From Inia geoffrensis (Eukaryota > Chordata > Mammalia > Artiodactyla > Iniidae), in assembly GCA_036417435.1 (NCBI GenBank), contig CM070905.1, positions 21,553,592-21,617,591 on the forward strand: DNA of 64,000 nucleotides, written 5' to 3'. Position numbers and translations under genes: made by a program. Positions 62,073-64,000 of the stretch are shown here, piece by piece. Each line of letters begins with the position of its first letter. Positions within the stretch are counted from its first letter, which is position 1. The notes under the pieces are model-generated. The model saw only the letters and a program-made list of their open reading frames with translations, had not been told where the DNA came from and searched no databases.

Positions 62073-63300
62073 ATCCCACTAAATCATTTCCTGCTTGAAA
62101 TGTACTCTTTCTTTTTTATTCATAACTCGGATGGGACTTGTGATATCCAAGTCTCACCCCTACGACAGAAATTTAAGGAGTGAAACCCTGGAAGTAGTCT
62201 AACTTAAGACCAGGAAAATATCTCCAGAGTTATTAGATCAAACAATGCCCTTCCAGTTCCCAACTATCTGTGATCCTAACCTGGGTATAGAAAAATTCTG
62301 ATTACCTTCAGACTCAACTTGTTAAGCCCTGAAAATCAGAAGTCAAGTACCTAGGGCCACATTTCAACTCCAGCTGAGGGCTAGAATGTTTACCTGGTTC
62401 ACTCTCACATTAAAAGCTGGATGCCAGCATCAGGGACACAGCCATACAGGAGCCATCAACAGGCCACACAGGCCAGATTAGGTCACAGGTCACCTGTCAC
62501 CCCTCACTGAACCACATCCTACTGAAGGCCCGATTGCCAACCCTTGACCTGGAGAACAGGACAATGGGCCGGCAGTCAAGAGAGTTAGATTCTCCTAGTC
62601 ACAGCTCCAATTTTAGATTTCTGACTGATTTGACCAGAGAAATCAAATTGGAGAAAATGTGAAGACTTTTTGAAATATAGGTGGAAGACTTTTGAGTATG
62701 CGTCACATATCTAGTCACTTTGTTCAGTAACAAAAATATATTATTTGTTAACTTGTTTTGTTCATAAAATCATTCCTGGACTTGTAAAATGACGGTCCGG
62801 GGGACAGCTAGCACTTTTCTTCAGGGTCTGCACAGATCTTAAAACTTTACTAAGCCAGTTTCTCTATCAGTATGTAAAAGCGGAGTTCGATCTGCTCCTT
62901 CGCTCAGACATAAGCAAATACTGAATGAAAGCACTGTCAGCATTTCAGAAGCAATCTGCTACAGAAAAACATACGGCCCCCTAAATTGGGGGTCCAGACC
63001 AAACGAGTGTTGTAAGTCAAATTCATTAAAGTCACACTTTTCTGTCTATATCTGAGTTTCTGGGCTGGGAAACTGGTCTGTGTCTACATAAATCCATGCT
63101 CTGAGCCATCATACAGAGGAACTCCTCTGTAATTTCCCTCCTGCCCACTCTCTTTTTCAGAACTACCAGCCGGAAAAGATACCCTCCGCAAATCCTACAA
63201 CGTCTCCCCACTTGCACAGATAGGTTCCACAACCCTTCAGCCGTCGGTGACTTTTACCACTCCCCTGGAGCTAATCGCTTTTAATGACCACCACCCCCCT
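62073..63300. other. Promoter-proximal intron 1, largely unique
   Basis: About 1.2 kb that is repeat-free as far as I can tell, between the last L1 and the CpG island. It is a candidate place for intronic regulatory elements, but no specific motif stands out. Confidence 0.5.
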
Positions 63301-63601
63301 CCCCCAGGAACAGTCACTCTTCTCAGCTTTACACTGTGTCCCGGCAGCAATCGACTGAACCGTCCCCCGTCTCCCACCACCTCGGACGCCCTTAGACATC
63401 CTCACCAGTTTGCCCGCCGTCTGGTACCGAAAGCCCCTACTCCTGCTCCACCTTCATGAGCCGCCCGCCCCCAAGCCCTTCTCAACCCCCTAACCCGGCC
63501 GCCGCATCACCTGGCTCCCCGTTGTCCTACGCGCCTCGGCCCCGCCACACACCTTGCCCCTTCCACCCGAATCTCGCACTCTGGATCCTAACCCCTCCCG
63601 G

Positions 63602-63614
63602 AGGCGGGGGCGGG
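63602..63614. promoter_or_regulatory. Tandem GC boxes, intronic side of exon 1
   Basis: The sequence aggcgggggcggg holds two overlapping GC boxes about 160 bp into intron 1, still inside the CpG island. They could serve MKLN1 or divergent transcription. Confidence 0.5.
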
Positions 63615-63771
63615 CAACGTTCTCGGCGGCTGGACTGAGACTCCGGAGGCCGCGCGTCCCCCTCACCAGGCCCCGCCTGGGCCTCTCGACGCGGTTGCCC
63701 TCCACAGCCCCCCGGCCCAGCCGTGCTTACGCCGAGGAGTAGGGCAGCCCGAGCCCAGGGCCAAGCACTTA

Positions 63772-63939
<168 letters not shown>

Positions 63940-64000
63940 TTAAAGGAGCCGCGGCCCGCCTGGGCCGTCAGCTCTCCCGGTCTCGCGTCGTTACCCCTGC

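Noticed and set aside
63032..63742. Proline/arginine-rich frames in the CpG island
   Set aside because: Long frames on both strands are expected in GC-rich DNA. No splice logic or recognised motif supports them.

Overview
This window is nuclear DNA from a placental mammal, most likely a cetacean. About two dozen tRNA-derived SINEs share the core 'cttccctggtggcgcagtgg' and end in a box-B-like segment, the CHR-type SINEs known from whales, dolphins and hippos. The rest is MIR, L2, MLT1-type LTRs, Tigger and hAT DNA transposons, and several ages of LINE-1. No bacterial-style gene organisation is present; almost every open frame longer than 60 codons lies inside a repeat.

One protein-coding gene can be supported: the 5' end of MKLN1 (muskelin) on the minus strand. 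Coding exon 1 is 63773-63870, inside a CpG island that runs to the right edge. Coding exon 2 is 12019-12088. They join in frame (32 codons + 2 nt, then 1 nt + 23 codons) to give the first 56 residues of muskelin, a kelch-repeat subunit of the CTLH E3 ubiquitin ligase. Intron 1 is 51,684 nt and fills most of the window; 1-12018 is the start of intron 2. No other MKLN1 exon was found.

Layout, left to right. 0-1.7 kb: a minus-strand MLT1-like LTR and two other ancient repeats. 1.8-7.3 kb: old L1 pieces split by a 3.7 kb Tigger/pogo transposon with recognisable terminal inverted repeats and a SINE in its dead transposase. 8-11 kb: degraded L1, hAT-like and a second pogo-like remnant. 12.0-12.1 kb: MKLN1 exon 2. 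13-26 kb: L1/HAL1 remnants, MIRs and many SINEs. 26-42.9 kb: a nested LINE-1 block, in which an old L1 is split by a nearly full-length younger L1 (29936-35540) and both carry later SINE and L1 insertions. 43-62 kb: SINE-rich intron with MIR, L2, MER5, an MLT1, a 139-bp tandem duplication and an L1 with a twin-priming inversion. 62-64 kb: promoter-proximal intron, CpG island, exon 1, GC boxes and a YY1-type site at the start codon.

I found no previously undescribed gene system. The notable points are the insertion history, the strong SINE strand bias relative to MKLN1, and a few unexplained small structures listed as findings.
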